A DNA stretch of 25,042 nucleotides from IMG/VR virus record IMGVR_UViG_3300022214_000018, positions 1 through 25,042 of that record; one strand, 5' to 3'. How positions within the stretch are numbered: the stretch's first letter is position 1; each line of letters begins with the position of its first letter. This stretch comes from a virus. Shown here in pieces: positions 1 through 7,235 of this stretch. The notes under the pieces were generated by a model that was not told the origin of the DNA, did not search any database, and worked only from the letters and a program-made list of their open reading frames with translations. The position numbers were made by a program, and so were the translations under genes.

Positions 1-486
1 AATGCCGCCATGCTATACGCTATCAAGGGCACACTCACTGCTGTAGAGAAGGACACAGGCATATCAAAGGGCACGCTGCACGGGTGGAAGAGCAGTGACT
101 GGTGGGATACAGTGATACAGCAGGTCCGAACTGAAAACGAGGCTATGTATAGGTCTCGCTTCCATAACTTGGTAGACCAAGCCACTGACCAAGCTCTCGC
201 CAAGCTGCCGGACGCCACTGCACAGCAGGCAATGACGATAGCTGCCATTGCTTATGACAAGCTGAGACTAAGCCTTAACCTGCCTACTAGTATCAGTGGC
301 AACACAGGCACAGCAGAGGCCATGAACAAGCTAATGGGCCAGTTCAGGGAGCTGTCAGAGACCTACAAGGCAAGGAATATCAACGTTGTCAGCGAGGATG
401 GGGCCCCACAGATCGAGGGGGGCGAGGGGCAAATCCGTTCAGACGAGAATGGTCATGAGGCAGAATCCCCCGCTGCTACAAAATAA
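1..486 (+). CDS. Terminase small subunit (TerS), 5' end cut by window
   Basis: Probable small terminase, the DNA-recognition subunit that guides the packaging motor to viral DNA. The first ATG is at 10, but the frame is open to base 1 and a helix-turn-helix lies almost at once after it (about residues 11-26 counted from that ATG, AVEKDTGISKGTLHGW). Such HTH domains normally have residues in front of them, so the true start is probably upstream of the window. The rest is helical, with a charged, low-complexity glycine/glutamate-rich tail from about residue 125, typical of TerS C-termini that contact TerL. The large terminase follows 1.4 kb downstream, which supports the call. The assignment rests on HTH plus position; another HTH regulator is possible but less likely here. 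Confidence 0.68.
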   Translation, partial: NAAMLYAIKGTLTAVEKDTGISKGTLHGWKSSDWWDTVIQQVRTENEAMYRSRFHNLVDQATDQALAKLPDATAQQAMTIAAIAYDKLRLSLNLPTSISGNTGTAEAMNKLMGQFRELSETYKARNINVVSEDGAPQIEGGEGQIRSDENGHEAESPAATK

Positions 487-502
487 AAGGTCTCCCGCCG
501 GT

Positions 503-533
503 GGGCAAGTAGCATTTTGCCCTTGATTTTATT
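503..533 (+). terminator. Candidate intrinsic terminator after TerS
   Basis: A 6-bp inverted repeat (GGGCAA at 503-508, TTGCCC at 517-522), extendable by one G-U pair, is followed by the T-rich run TTGATTTTATT. It lies in the 71-base gap between TerS and the next gene. The stem is short and the T-run is interrupted, so it may be weak or only partly active. Confidence 0.4.
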
Positions 534-557
534 CACATTTTCAGATAGGCTATATTT

Positions 558-752
558 ATGGGTCCGCTCAAGCCTGGTACGAACTATTGTCAATGTCCGT
601 CCTGTAAGGAGCTGTTCTTATCCCCAAGGGGCTTTGACCGGCATAGGGTAGGGGCAGGCAGAGATCGTGCGTGTTTATCCCCTCCTGACATGTCTGAGGG
701 GGGGTTTCAGCGAGTGGTTAGGGGTGAATATGAGTATTGGTATGCGCCATGA
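558..752 (+). CDS. FDXHR-type zinc-binding small protein
   Basis: A 64-residue protein with a CPSC knuckle (about residues 13-16), then the motif GFDRHR (about residues 25-30) and a further cysteine near residue 39. This C-x2-C...FDxHR...C arrangement matches the small FDXHR-type putative zinc-binding proteins found in many phage genomes. Cellular role is unknown; nucleic-acid or protein contact is a reasonable guess. Its stop overlaps the next gene's start as ATGA at 749-752, so the two are probably translationally coupled. No strong Shine-Dalgarno is visible before the ATG at 558. Confidence 0.7.
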   Translation: MGPLKPGTNYCQCPSCKELFLSPRGFDRHRVGAGRDRACLSPPDMSEGGFQRVVRGEYEYWYAP

Positions 753-958
753 CGGTTAAGGCCCTTAACACTCCCAAGTGGTCTGCCGAGCAGGCCCTCA
801 TTCACGTTCAGAATGATGATCCAGAGGTAGTTTCCATAATATATCGCAAGAAGGGGTCTGATAATCCCATTGTGGTATGTTCTACGATGAAACCCATGGA
901 GGTGTATTTCTTCGGCGGTGCCTTGCAAGGGCTGGCGATGAACCGTATCAGGGAATGA
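749..958 (+). CDS. Small hypothetical protein
   Basis: A 69-residue protein I do not recognise. The ATG at 749 is chosen over an upstream in-frame TTG at 737 because it gives the ATGA overlap with the preceding gene, the pattern used repeatedly in this region. The sequence has a mixed strand/helix look (VVSIIYRKKG, NPIVVCS, MEVYFFGG) and no signal peptide or membrane segment. It ends in an ATGA overlap (955-958) with the lipoprotein gene. Probably cytoplasmic; function unknown. Confidence 0.6.
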   Translation: MTVKALNTPKWSAEQALIHVQNDDPEVVSIIYRKKGSDNPIVVCSTMKPMEVYFFGGALQGLAMNRIRE

Positions 959-1182
959 AAATACTTATCCTTCTTTTGTTGGTTGGGTGTGCCCCGATGG
1001 ACGAAGAGCGCATTTATGCGCGGGAGGATAGGCTGAATCAGGCCAGAGAGGAGTACCACCAGAAGGCCATGGCGTGCCGGGCAGCCGGTGGCATTATGGT
1101 TATCAGGAAGAGGATGAGAGATTATGATTACCACGATTACAAGATGGCTTCTTGTCAGTCTCGCAATAGTCTCGGTTTCTAA
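955..1182 (+). CDS. Small lipoprotein
   Basis: A 75-residue protein starting at ATG 955 (ATGA overlap with the gene before). The N-terminus MKILILLLLVGCAP is a short type II signal peptide with lipobox LVGC and predicted lipidated cysteine at residue 12. The mature part is charged and probably helical, with two further cysteines (ACRAAGG near the middle and ASC near the end) that could form a disulphide in the periplasm. The frame is open upstream to an ATG at 877, but that stretch overlaps the previous gene and would hide the signal peptide. Phage lipoproteins of this size sometimes block receptors or superinfection; nothing in the sequence shows that directly. Confidence 0.66.
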   Translation: MKILILLLLVGCAPMDEERIYAREDRLNQAREEYHQKAMACRAAGGIMVIRKRMRDYDYHDYKMASCQSRNSLGF

Positions 1183-1420
1183 TGCAGAGATCACCAGAGA
1201 GGAGATGCATCCGTCCATTTACGAGTACAAAAAGCCACTTGTGTGCAAGTTTGTTACCGAGCAGGAAGACGGAACGCGGGTATTTGGTGAGACGTTTATC
1301 CTCACATGGGCACAGCTTGAGTCTCTGGACAAATACACCATGACATTCAAGAAAGATGGGAAAATATACAAGGTTCCCGCCAAATCAGGGTATGTCTGTA
1401 CTGGATTGGCCGGTGGATGA
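1124..1420 (+). CDS. Small secreted (Sec signal) protein
   Basis: A 98-residue protein with a classical signal peptide: MITTITRW, a hydrophobic core LLVSLAIVSV, and a likely cleavage site after SNA (about residue 21). The mature protein has two cysteines (PLVCKF and YVCTG) and a strand-rich, basic/acidic body, so it is probably a small disulphide-bonded periplasmic protein. It overlaps the lipoprotein gene by 59 bases in another frame, an unusually deep overlap, but both products carry credible export signals. AGGAAGAGGATGAGAG lies just upstream of ATG 1124. Function unknown. Confidence 0.6.
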   Translation: MITTITRWLLVSLAIVSVSNAEITREEMHPSIYEYKKPLVCKFVTEQEDGTRVFGETFILTWAQLESLDKYTMTFKKDGKIYKVPAKSGYVCTGLAGG

Positions 1421-1703
1421 CACTGAGGCCGTTTTAGGGCTTTCCGGCTGTCAGGCGCTTGAAGATGCCATTGACAAGCTGTGTGCAGATGAAGGGGCCA
1501 GCGTGAGCAATGTAACTCGATTTCCGGGGTCTCCCCTGACAAAAGAAGACATGAAGACCGCTATAGACGGCCTTGAAACCTGCATTGTTATCGGCTGGAA
1601 CAGCAACGATTTAGTGATTACCACTACAGAACCCGATGTAGCCTCGGTCAATTTATGGCTGGATATGGCTAAATCTTTGATTCTGAAGGAGACGTTGGGA
1701 TGA
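1392..1703 (+). CDS. Hypothetical protein
   Basis: A 103-residue soluble protein of unknown family, beginning MSVLDWPVDD. I prefer ATG 1392, with CAGGG upstream and a 29-base overlap with the secreted-protein gene, over ATG 1356, which would add 12 residues read wholly inside that gene. The sequence suggests an alpha/beta fold (DAIDKLCADEG, TCIVIGW, LVITTTEP, SVNLWLDMAK). It ends in an ATGA overlap (1700-1703) with the next small gene. Confidence 0.58.
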   Translation: MSVLDWPVDDTEAVLGLSGCQALEDAIDKLCADEGASVSNVTRFPGSPLTKEDMKTAIDGLETCIVIGWNSNDLVITTTEPDVASVNLWLDMAKSLILKETLG

Positions 1704-1876
1704 TAGGCAAATTCTTCCAATGGGGCTACAAGAAATTCGTCTTAGAACCCTATTTGAGGGGTCTGTCTCGGGGTAGCATAAAAATACGTCTCATTTACGA
1801 GCAAGACGAGATAGGCCAAGCCATGCACGAAAAGGAAGTCATAGAGCGTGTCACAACTCGACGCACAGACCATTGA
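1700..1876 (+). CDS. Small basic hypothetical protein (58 aa)
   Basis: A short ORF beginning with ATGA at 1700, directly coupled to the preceding gene, and ending with TGA at 1874-1876, inside the first codons of the large terminase. The predicted protein is aromatic and basic (MIGKFFQWGYKKFVLEPYL, RGSIKIRLIY) and has no clear signal peptide or membrane helix. Reality is supported by tight coupling on both sides and by otherwise unexplained space between two genes. I do not recognise the family. Confidence 0.5.
   Translation: MIGKFFQWGYKKFVLEPYLRGLSRGSIKIRLIYEQDEIGQAMHEKEVIERVTTRRTDH
1832..1838 (+). promoter_or_regulatory. Ribosome binding site setting the GTG start of TerL
   Basis: AAGGAAG lies 9 bases before the GTG at 1848. 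No ATG gives a better-placed start at the N-terminus, so this site supports the GTG initiation of the large terminase inside the upstream small gene. Confidence 0.6.
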
Positions 1877-3305
1877 TGGGTTCACATTAGGACTATTAGC
1901 AGCTAATTACGACAATCCCAAGCCAATTCCTGACTTCCACCACGAAATGTGGGAGTTATGCTGTTCAGACGCAAAGAAAGTAGCCATAGCGGCTCCCAGA
2001 AGCCACGCCAAATCGACCGCCATCACCCATGCCATGCTGTTGGCCATGCTTTTGTTCAGGGTCAAAGAGTTTGCATTACTGGTATCCGATACTGAGGGAC
2101 AGGCGGCGGAGTTCTTAGCCGACATAAAGGCAGAACTTAATGGAAATGAGGCGCTTAGGAAGACTTTCGGGGTCAAAAAGCTCCTAAAAGAGACCGAAAC
2201 CAACGTCATTTGCCAGATGAGTGACGGTCATCAGTTCCGAATTGTCGCAAAAGGCTCTGAACAGAAGGTCCGTGGCTTAAAATGGCGCAATAAGCGCCCC
2301 GACTTGATTGTGGGGGACGATTTAGAGAACGACGAGATCGTTATGAACCCCGACCGGAGGGAAAAATTCCGCCGTTGGTTCATGAACGCACTTATACCCT
2401 GCGGTAGTGATACCTGCTCAGTGAGGATAGTGGGGACTATCCTGCACCTGGACGCCATGTTGCAGCGCCTCATGGAAGACCCTACGTGGGCAACACTCAG
2501 ATACGAAGCTCACAACCACGATTTCACCGAAATCCTGTGGCCTGAGCAATTCCCCAAAGAAAGACTGATAGAAATACGCGATGGGTACATAGCCCAAGGC
2601 GATCCGGAGGGATATTCTCAAGAATACTTAAACAGGCCGGTATCCGTTGAGAATGCCTTCTTTAACAAAGACTATTTTTACGACTTTGAGAGGGACGGGG
2701 ACAATCCCCTTTTACCAAACCTTGAATACTTCGCCGCCGCCGACTTCGCCATCTCCGAAAAGGAAAAGGCAGACTATACGGTTATCCTGGTGGCTGGAAT
2801 GTCACCCGAAGGTGTCTTGTATGTCGTGGATGCGAAGAGGGGCCGCTGGGATGCAGACCAGATCATCGAAGAGTTAATCACGACCCAAAAGCACTGGAAG
2901 CCCAATATCTTCACCTTTGAGACCGAGAAGATTGATAAAGCGATAGGGCCGTTTCTCGAAAGAGAGATGATGCGTCGAAGGGTTTATCTGAATATCCACA
3001 AAGAGACCCCCGGAAAATCAAAGGTTTTGCGCGCAAGGTCTATTCAGGGTATGCACAAATCTGGCGCTATCAGGTACGACAAAAAAGCTTCTTGGTATCC
3101 TGATTTCGAGTCAGAACTTCTCATGGTGGCAGATTCAGGCCCCAGAGGCAAGAACGATGACTATTTCGACGCCTTTGCCTATATCGGCAAAACGGTCGAT
3201 TTATATTACGAGGCTCAGTCTCAGGAAGAGATTGAGGAAGAAGAATACGAACGGGAGCTTGACGAGACCATGGACCTTGGACGCTGCGCCATAACGGGAT
3301 ATTGA
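1848..3305 (+). CDS. Terminase large subunit (ATPase/nuclease)
   Basis: The motor that drives DNA into the prohead and cuts the concatemer. The 485-residue length is normal. The N-terminal ATPase shows a Walker A variant APRSHAKST (residues 49-57), Walker B LIVGDDLE (153-160) and a coupling motif VGTILH (195-200). The C-terminal RNase H-like nuclease has an acidic residue in AAADFAIS (Asp 299), a second acidic site in FETEK (about 357-361) and the final NDDYFDAF cluster (436-443). The arrangement resembles the phage large-terminase C-terminal family TIGR01630. Start is GTG with a good Shine-Dalgarno, overlapping the preceding ORF by 29 bases. The stop lies within a 12-base sequence repeated just before the portal gene. 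Confidence 0.95.
   Translation: MSQLDAQTIDGFTLGLLAANYDNPKPIPDFHHEMWELCCSDAKKVAIAAPRSHAKSTAITHAMLLAMLLFRVKEFALLVSDTEGQAAEFLADIKAELNGNEALRKTFGVKKLLKETETNVICQMSDGHQFRIVAKGSEQKVRGLKWRNKRPDLIVGDDLENDEIVMNPDRREKFRRWFMNALIPCGSDTCSVRIVGTILHLDAMLQRLMEDPTWATLRYEAHNHDFTEILWPEQFPKERLIEIRDGYIAQGDPEGYSQEYLNRPVSVENAFFNKDYFYDFERDGDNPLLPNLEYFAAADFAISEKEKADYTVILVAGMSPEGVLYVVDAKRGRWDADQIIEELITTQKHWKPNIFTFETEKIDKAIGPFLEREMMRRRVYLNIHKETPGKSKVLRARSIQGMHKSGAIRYDKKASWYPDFESELLMVADSGPRGKNDDYFDAFAYIGKTVDLYYEAQSQEEIEEEEYERELDETMDLGRCAITGY
3294..3305 (+). repeat. Direct repeat copy 1 (3' end of terL)
   Basis: ACGGGATATTGA encodes the last three residues (TGY) and stop of the large terminase. An identical 12-mer occurs at 3660-3671, 366 bases later, just before the portal ATG. 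The pair brackets one small gene. Confidence 0.85.
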
Positions 3306-3306
3306 A

Positions 3307-3642
3307 ATGCCTGACAACGAATTAGAGCGCGTCGTACAAGTTCTTTTGGCGAATGAGAAAAAGAATTTCGTTCAGAGAATTTTGCGCCCAGATAAATACC
3401 CGGCTATTTCGCTTGGGGATAAAAAAGTAGGGACTCATTTGATGGCGTGGGGAGAGGCAGATGGAAAGTATTATGTTTACCCAACGATTGTCTATCGAGA
3501 CGGAAAATTAGAGCGCCTTAATAGCAGAGACGCATGGAAATACGCCGAAGAAACCGGAGAAAGGATAGAGTTTTCTTCCCCCGAGGGCGCCTCCTGGTTT
3601 AGCCAAAAATACAAACTGGTTTGGCCAAGGGAGGACCAGTGA
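3307..3642 (+). CDS. Small protein with a phage polyvalent-type domain, inserted between terL and portal
   Basis: A 111-residue soluble protein. The middle and C-terminal parts (KYPAISLGD, THLMAWGEADG, VYPTIVY, DAWKYAEETGERIEF, then ASWFSQKYKLVW) follow a pattern I associate with a short domain recurring in phage proteins and in very large phage polyproteins: a strand pair ending in P-T-hydrophobic, a helix with A-x-x-x-TGE, then a helix ending in an aromatic/basic tail. I cannot name the family firmly or give its function. The gene starts one base after the terL stop. Flanking 12-bp repeats suggest it was added between terL and portal, which are otherwise usually adjacent. Confidence 0.7.
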   Translation: MPDNELERVVQVLLANEKKNFVQRILRPDKYPAISLGDKKVGTHLMAWGEADGKYYVYPTIVYRDGKLERLNSRDAWKYAEETGERIEFSSPEGASWFSQKYKLVWPREDQ

Positions 3643-3659
3643 TTCTTGATGATGACGTG

Positions 3660-3671
3660 ACGGGATATTGA
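3660..3671 (+). repeat. Direct repeat copy 2 (just before portal)
   Basis: A perfect second copy of ACGGGATATTGA, whose final A is the first base of the portal ATG (TGATG). In the frame of its TGA, the preceding bases read V-I-L-D-D-D-V before T-G-Y-stop, resembling a relic of a terminase C-terminus. A GTG at 3639 could open an 11-codon leader ORF ending here and couple translation to the portal gene. Confidence 0.8.
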
Positions 3672-5857
3672 TGGAACAAACATTCAAATACGATCTTGAA
3701 AAGCTCCAAGACGCAGACAACATCAACGAGTTTCTGACAGAAGACCAGTCCAACGAGATTGGCCGCGCTGTCTGTGAAGGCTATGAGATAGACGAACAAT
3801 CCCGTCTTCAGTGGAAAGACAGGATGCAGGCCGCTAACGAATTAGCCCTTCAGATCGTCAAGGAAAAGAGCTTTCCTTGGAGGGGTGCTGCCAATGTCAA
3901 GTTCCCTCTGGTCACGATAGCCGCACTACAGTTCGCCTCAAGGGCTTATCCTGCTCTAGTGAAAGCGCCCGACTTGGTGAAATACCGAGTGCAGGGCGCA
4001 GACGAAGACGGCAAGAAAGCGGCAAGGGCCGCAAGAATCTCTCGTCATATGTCGTATCAATGCCTTGACGAAGACGAACAGTGGGAAGAGGATCACGACA
4101 AGCTGTTGCTTGTTTTGCCCATAGCCGGAACGGCGTTCAAGAAGTCTTACTACGACAAAACCACAGACATGAATTGCTCAAGGTTGGTTCTCGCCAAGAG
4201 CCTGTGCGTTAACTATTACACCAAGTCACTTGACCGATGCGAAAGAAAAACAGAGATATTCGAGCTTTACGAGCGCGAAATCAAAGAGCGCCAGCTAAGG
4301 AATCTGTACTCTGAAATCAAGGACTTAGGCCCCGCTGACTTAGAAGAGCAAACAGAAGAGGCCAAAAGAGAGGGCAGAACCCAGCCCATAGACGACAAAG
4401 CCCGCCCAAGGACATTGTTAGAGCAGCACTGTTACCTTGACCTTGACGGTGACGGGTATCCAGAGCCTTACGTCGTGACTGTAGACAAGTCTTCTCAGAA
4501 GGTCTTCAGGATCGTTTCCAGGTTCAAGGAAGTCGTTACCGAGCAGTCGGTAGAGATCAAAGAGCTTCAGGACAAGATTCGCGCTTTAGCAGAGGGCGTA
4601 GAACAGCCACAGCCCGGCACCCCGCCCTCAGAAGAGCAGCTATTCAAGCTAAGGCAGGTGGAAGCCACCATTCAGGCCATGAATGAGCGCGTCAAGCAAC
4701 TAGCGGAAGAAAAGCCCAAAGTCCTTAGAATCGAGGCCATTGAGTATTACACCAAGTACGGGTTCATCCCAGCGCCAGATGGTGGGTTCTACGACATAGG
4801 GCTCGGGATTCTTTTAGGGCCTTTGAACGCATCAGTAAATACCCTGATAAACCAGTTACTCGATTCTGGCGCGATGCAAACCGCCTCTACGGGGTTTATC
4901 GGGAAGGGCGCAAGGATCAAGGGCGGGAAGTTGTCATTCTCGCCAAACGAGTGGAAACGGGTAGACGTAGCAGGCCCTACGTTAAGGGATGCCATTGTAC
5001 CCTTACCGATAAACCAGCCGTCTCCGGTTTTGTTTAATCTGCTTTCATTGCTGATTAACTACACGGAAAGGGTCTCGTCTGTCACCGACACAATGACAGG
5101 CCAGAATCCCGGACAGAACACCCCCGCCTACAACATGTCTGCCATGCTTGAGCAGGGTATGCAGGTGTTTAACGGAATTTTCAAGCGCGTTTACCGATCC
5201 ATGCGGGCAGAGTTTAGAAAGCTATTTGACCTGAACGCGGTCTATCTTGACCAACAGTCCTATTTTGAATATCAGGACGAGCAGGGCTTTGCGGTAAGGG
5301 TTGACTACACCGCCGACAAGAAAGACCTCATTCCCGCCGCCGACCCGAATGCGTTTTCCAATCAGGAAAAGATGATGAAGGCGCAGATGGTAGCAGAACG
5401 GGCAATGATGGTCCCTGGATATGACCAGACGGTAGTCGAAAAGCGACTACTTGAGGCAATGGACATTCCCAATTCCGATGAGGTTTTCCCGTTAGTGCCG
5501 GAAACGGACGAGCAGGGCAAGCCAACCGGAAAGATGACGCTGAAATTCCCGCCGCAGCCTAACCCGGAGTTTGAGATCAAGCGGGCAGAAGAGCAAAGAC
5601 GTACCCTTGAGTCACAGACCAAGTACGAGCTTCAGGCACAAGAAACGGCATCTAAACTTGCGGTAGACGAGGCGACCATTATCAAGCTAATGGCCGACGC
5701 TGCGGTGGCCGCAGACAAGCCCGCATTGGAAAGGTTGAAGCTGATTGCCGACGAATTGGAAGGCAAGCGAAAAGCAATTATTGATCTAGCAAAGGTAGAG
5801 GAAAGTGCTAAATCCAGAGCAAGTAAACGAGTGGCGGGAAAATCCAGTAACTCTTGA
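3671..5857 (+). CDS. Portal protein (P22 gp1-like)
   Basis: The dodecameric ring at the capsid vertex through which DNA enters and leaves. The 728 residues from ATG 3671 are preferred over an in-frame TTG at 3668. Recognisable features are FPWRGAANVKFPL (about 68-80), the conserved DLDGDGYPEPYVVTV block (257-271), a predicted coiled-coil at about 290-350 and the GLGILLGPLNASVNTLINQ helix region (377-395), followed by LLDSG. SSVTDTMTGQNPG (about 469-481) and a long charged C-terminal helix (about 615-728) resemble the crown/barrel region of P22-like portals. The gene follows the terminase and precedes scaffold and capsid, the expected order. Confidence 0.93.
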   Translation: MEQTFKYDLEKLQDADNINEFLTEDQSNEIGRAVCEGYEIDEQSRLQWKDRMQAANELALQIVKEKSFPWRGAANVKFPLVTIAALQFASRAYPALVKAPDLVKYRVQGADEDGKKAARAARISRHMSYQCLDEDEQWEEDHDKLLLVLPIAGTAFKKSYYDKTTDMNCSRLVLAKSLCVNYYTKSLDRCERKTEIFELYEREIKERQLRNLYSEIKDLGPADLEEQTEEAKREGRTQPIDDKARPRTLLEQHCYLDLDGDGYPEPYVVTVDKSSQKVFRIVSRFKEVVTEQSVEIKELQDKIRALAEGVEQPQPGTPPSEEQLFKLRQVEATIQAMNERVKQLAEEKPKVLRIEAIEYYTKYGFIPAPDGGFYDIGLGILLGPLNASVNTLINQLLDSGAMQTASTGFIGKGARIKGGKLSFSPNEWKRVDVAGPTLRDAIVPLPINQPSPVLFNLLSLLINYTERVSSVTDTMTGQNPGQNTPAYNMSAMLEQGMQVFNGIFKRVYRSMRAEFRKLFDLNAVYLDQQSYFEYQDEQGFAVRVDYTADKKDLIPAADPNAFSNQEKMMKAQMVAERAMMVPGYDQTVVEKRLLEAMDIPNSDEVFPLVPETDEQGKPTGKMTLKFPPQPNPEFEIKRAEEQRRTLESQTKYELQAQETASKLAVDEATIIKLMADAAVAADKPALERLKLIADELEGKRKAIIDLAKVEESAKSRASKRVAGKSSNS

Positions 5858-6080
5858 GCTTAAAAGGCTCGTAGAGATTGAGTTGGATTTAACGCAAAGA
5901 AGCAAGGCCAACGCCTACTCCCCATTTGACGCACAGAAGACCCAAGAGATCCTAGCAGGCTTAAACGGCTGCGAGGACACATGGGGTCTTATCTTAGAAG
6001 CGTTAGACGGAGATTGGGATTATTTCAAGGAAGAAGAGAATGAGTCAAGTAGCACAATTGAAAGCGAAGCTGAAGAATAA
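5805..6080 (+). CDS. Small acidic hypothetical protein downstream of portal
   Basis: A 91-residue protein starting at GTG 5805 inside the end of the portal gene, with GAGGAAA immediately upstream (tight spacing). The N-terminal part (EWRENPVTLELKRLVEIEL) is amphipathic helix. The middle has an alpha-helical LNGCEDTWGLILEAL stretch, and the tail is extremely acidic and serine-rich (EEENESSSTIESEAEE). Small proteins with a similar tryptophan/proline start often sit after phage portals, but I know no established function. The gene overlaps the GroES-like gene by 41 bases. Confidence 0.68.
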   Translation: MLNPEQVNEWRENPVTLELKRLVEIELDLTQRSKANAYSPFDAQKTQEILAGLNGCEDTWGLILEALDGDWDYFKEEENESSSTIESEAEE

Positions 6081-6501
6081 GTCAGGTATTTACCCCTCAT
6101 CCAATCGTGTTCTGGTCAGGCCAGACGTTATTGAGAAACAGGTCACAAGTTCAAGGATTGAGATACCGGATTCGGTATTGGCCAAGTACGAGCAGGGACA
6201 GGCATCGGGCACCCTCATTGCCGTTGGCCCTGATGCGTTTAATCACGTTACCGAAAGGGTATGGCGGGTTCATGACGACCACCTTAAAGAGCTTGTAGAA
6301 GAGCGCATTAAGGGATATTCAGAACCGTTTGCTGACGTTGGCGACAGGATTGCCTTTGCCAAATACTCTGGCCTTAGGGTGAAAGGCGCAGACGGCGAGA
6401 AGTACATTATTCTCAATGACGAAGACATCACCGCAAGAATAAGCGACGACGTGGAATTTACTGATTTAGATACGCGAAAGGGCGTAGGAGTTCAAGGATG
6501 A
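6040..6501 (+). CDS. GroES-like co-chaperonin
   Basis: A 153-residue protein with both halves of the Cpn10 (GroES) fold. The N-terminal block SSNRVLVRPDVIE, the short loop with SRIEIPDS and the strand GTLIAVGPDA align by eye with the GroES strand, mobile loop and GEVLAVGNG strand. The C-terminal FADVGDRIAFAKYSG, EKYIILNDEDITARI matches the VGD...F...EE.LI..E.DILA pattern. The phage T4 co-chaperonin gp31 is the functional precedent: it replaces host GroES on GroEL so that the capsid protein folds. Here about 35 extra residues (NHVTERVWRVHDDHLKELVE onward) sit between the halves where GroES has its roof hairpin. Start ATG 6040 has AAGGAAG 6 bases before it. ATGA overlap with scaffold. Confidence 0.85.
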   Translation: MSQVAQLKAKLKNKSGIYPSSNRVLVRPDVIEKQVTSSRIEIPDSVLAKYEQGQASGTLIAVGPDAFNHVTERVWRVHDDHLKELVEERIKGYSEPFADVGDRIAFAKYSGLRVKGADGEKYIILNDEDITARISDDVEFTDLDTRKGVGVQG

Positions 6502-7235
6502 GCGAGCGAGACTACGAGGCGGAAGCCTCAAAAGAGGGCTGGACGCCCAAAGAAGACTGGAAGGGTCCAGATGAGAAGTGGGTAGACGCGAAGACGTTTG
6601 TAGAACGTGGAGAGAACATTCTCCCGATTGTTAAGAGCAAGCTGGACAAGGTTGAACAACGCCTTGCCGCTGCTGAACAGGCTAACAAGCGATTTGGCGA
6701 GTACCACAAAAAGACGCTTGAACGTGAGAAGAAAGCCCACGAAACCCGTGTTGCGGAGTTGGAATCAAAGATAGCAAAAGCCATTACTGACGGTGATGGC
6801 GATACTTACACCCGCACCAACAGGGAGCTTACTAATCTGAAAAGCTCCGCGCCCGAAGCGCCGCCTGACCAAGACGGTTATAACGCGTTAGCACAGCAAT
6901 GGGTTAACGACAACCAATGGTACACGCAAAACCCCAAGTTGGGGGCGTATGCCGATGGCATTGCGGAGCGCATTCAGGCAGAAGGCTACACGGGCAGAGC
7001 GTATTTTCTGGAACTGACAAAGCGAGTGAAGCAGGACTTCCCAGAGGAGTTCGAGAATCCAAACCGCAAGAAACCCAATGGGGTTGAAGCTGGCGGTGAG
7101 AGAGGCGGTAATCCGAAAGCCAAGAGTTATACAAACCTCCCTGCTGACGCCAAGAAGGCTTGCGATACATTTGTATCGCAGGGCTTTATGACGAAAGAAG
7201 ACTATGTATCACAGTATGATTGGGAGGAAGTGTAA
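6498..7235 (+). CDS. Scaffolding protein
   Basis: The internal assembly template for the prohead. The 245-residue protein is highly charged. It begins with the pattern ASKEGWTPKEDWKGPDEKW and VDAKTFVERGE (about residues 9-39) seen in phage scaffolds, followed by a long predicted coiled-coil (about 45-110, SKLDKVEQRLAAAEQ, EREKKAHETRVAELESKIA). A helical C-terminal part contains YTNLPADAKKACDTFVSQG and the basic/acidic end typical of capsid-binding tails. Position between portal and capsid supports the role. AGGAG lies 7 bases before ATG 6498, and the start overlaps the GroES-like stop as ATGA. Confidence 0.88.
   Translation: MSERDYEAEASKEGWTPKEDWKGPDEKWVDAKTFVERGENILPIVKSKLDKVEQRLAAAEQANKRFGEYHKKTLEREKKAHETRVAELESKIAKAITDGDGDTYTRTNRELTNLKSSAPEAPPDQDGYNALAQQWVNDNQWYTQNPKLGAYADGIAERIQAEGYTGRAYFLELTKRVKQDFPEEFENPNRKKPNGVEAGGERGGNPKAKSYTNLPADAKKACDTFVSQGFMTKEDYVSQYDWEEV

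Noticed and set aside
523-556. Possible promoter TTGATT...TATATT before the zinc-binding gene
   Set aside because: Spacing between the two boxes is about 22 bases, and the -10-like box abuts the ATG, so transcription would begin inside the gene.
877-954. N-terminal extension of the lipoprotein ORF from ATG 877
   Set aside because: It reads within the previous gene in another frame and would put 26 residues before a clear lipoprotein signal peptide.
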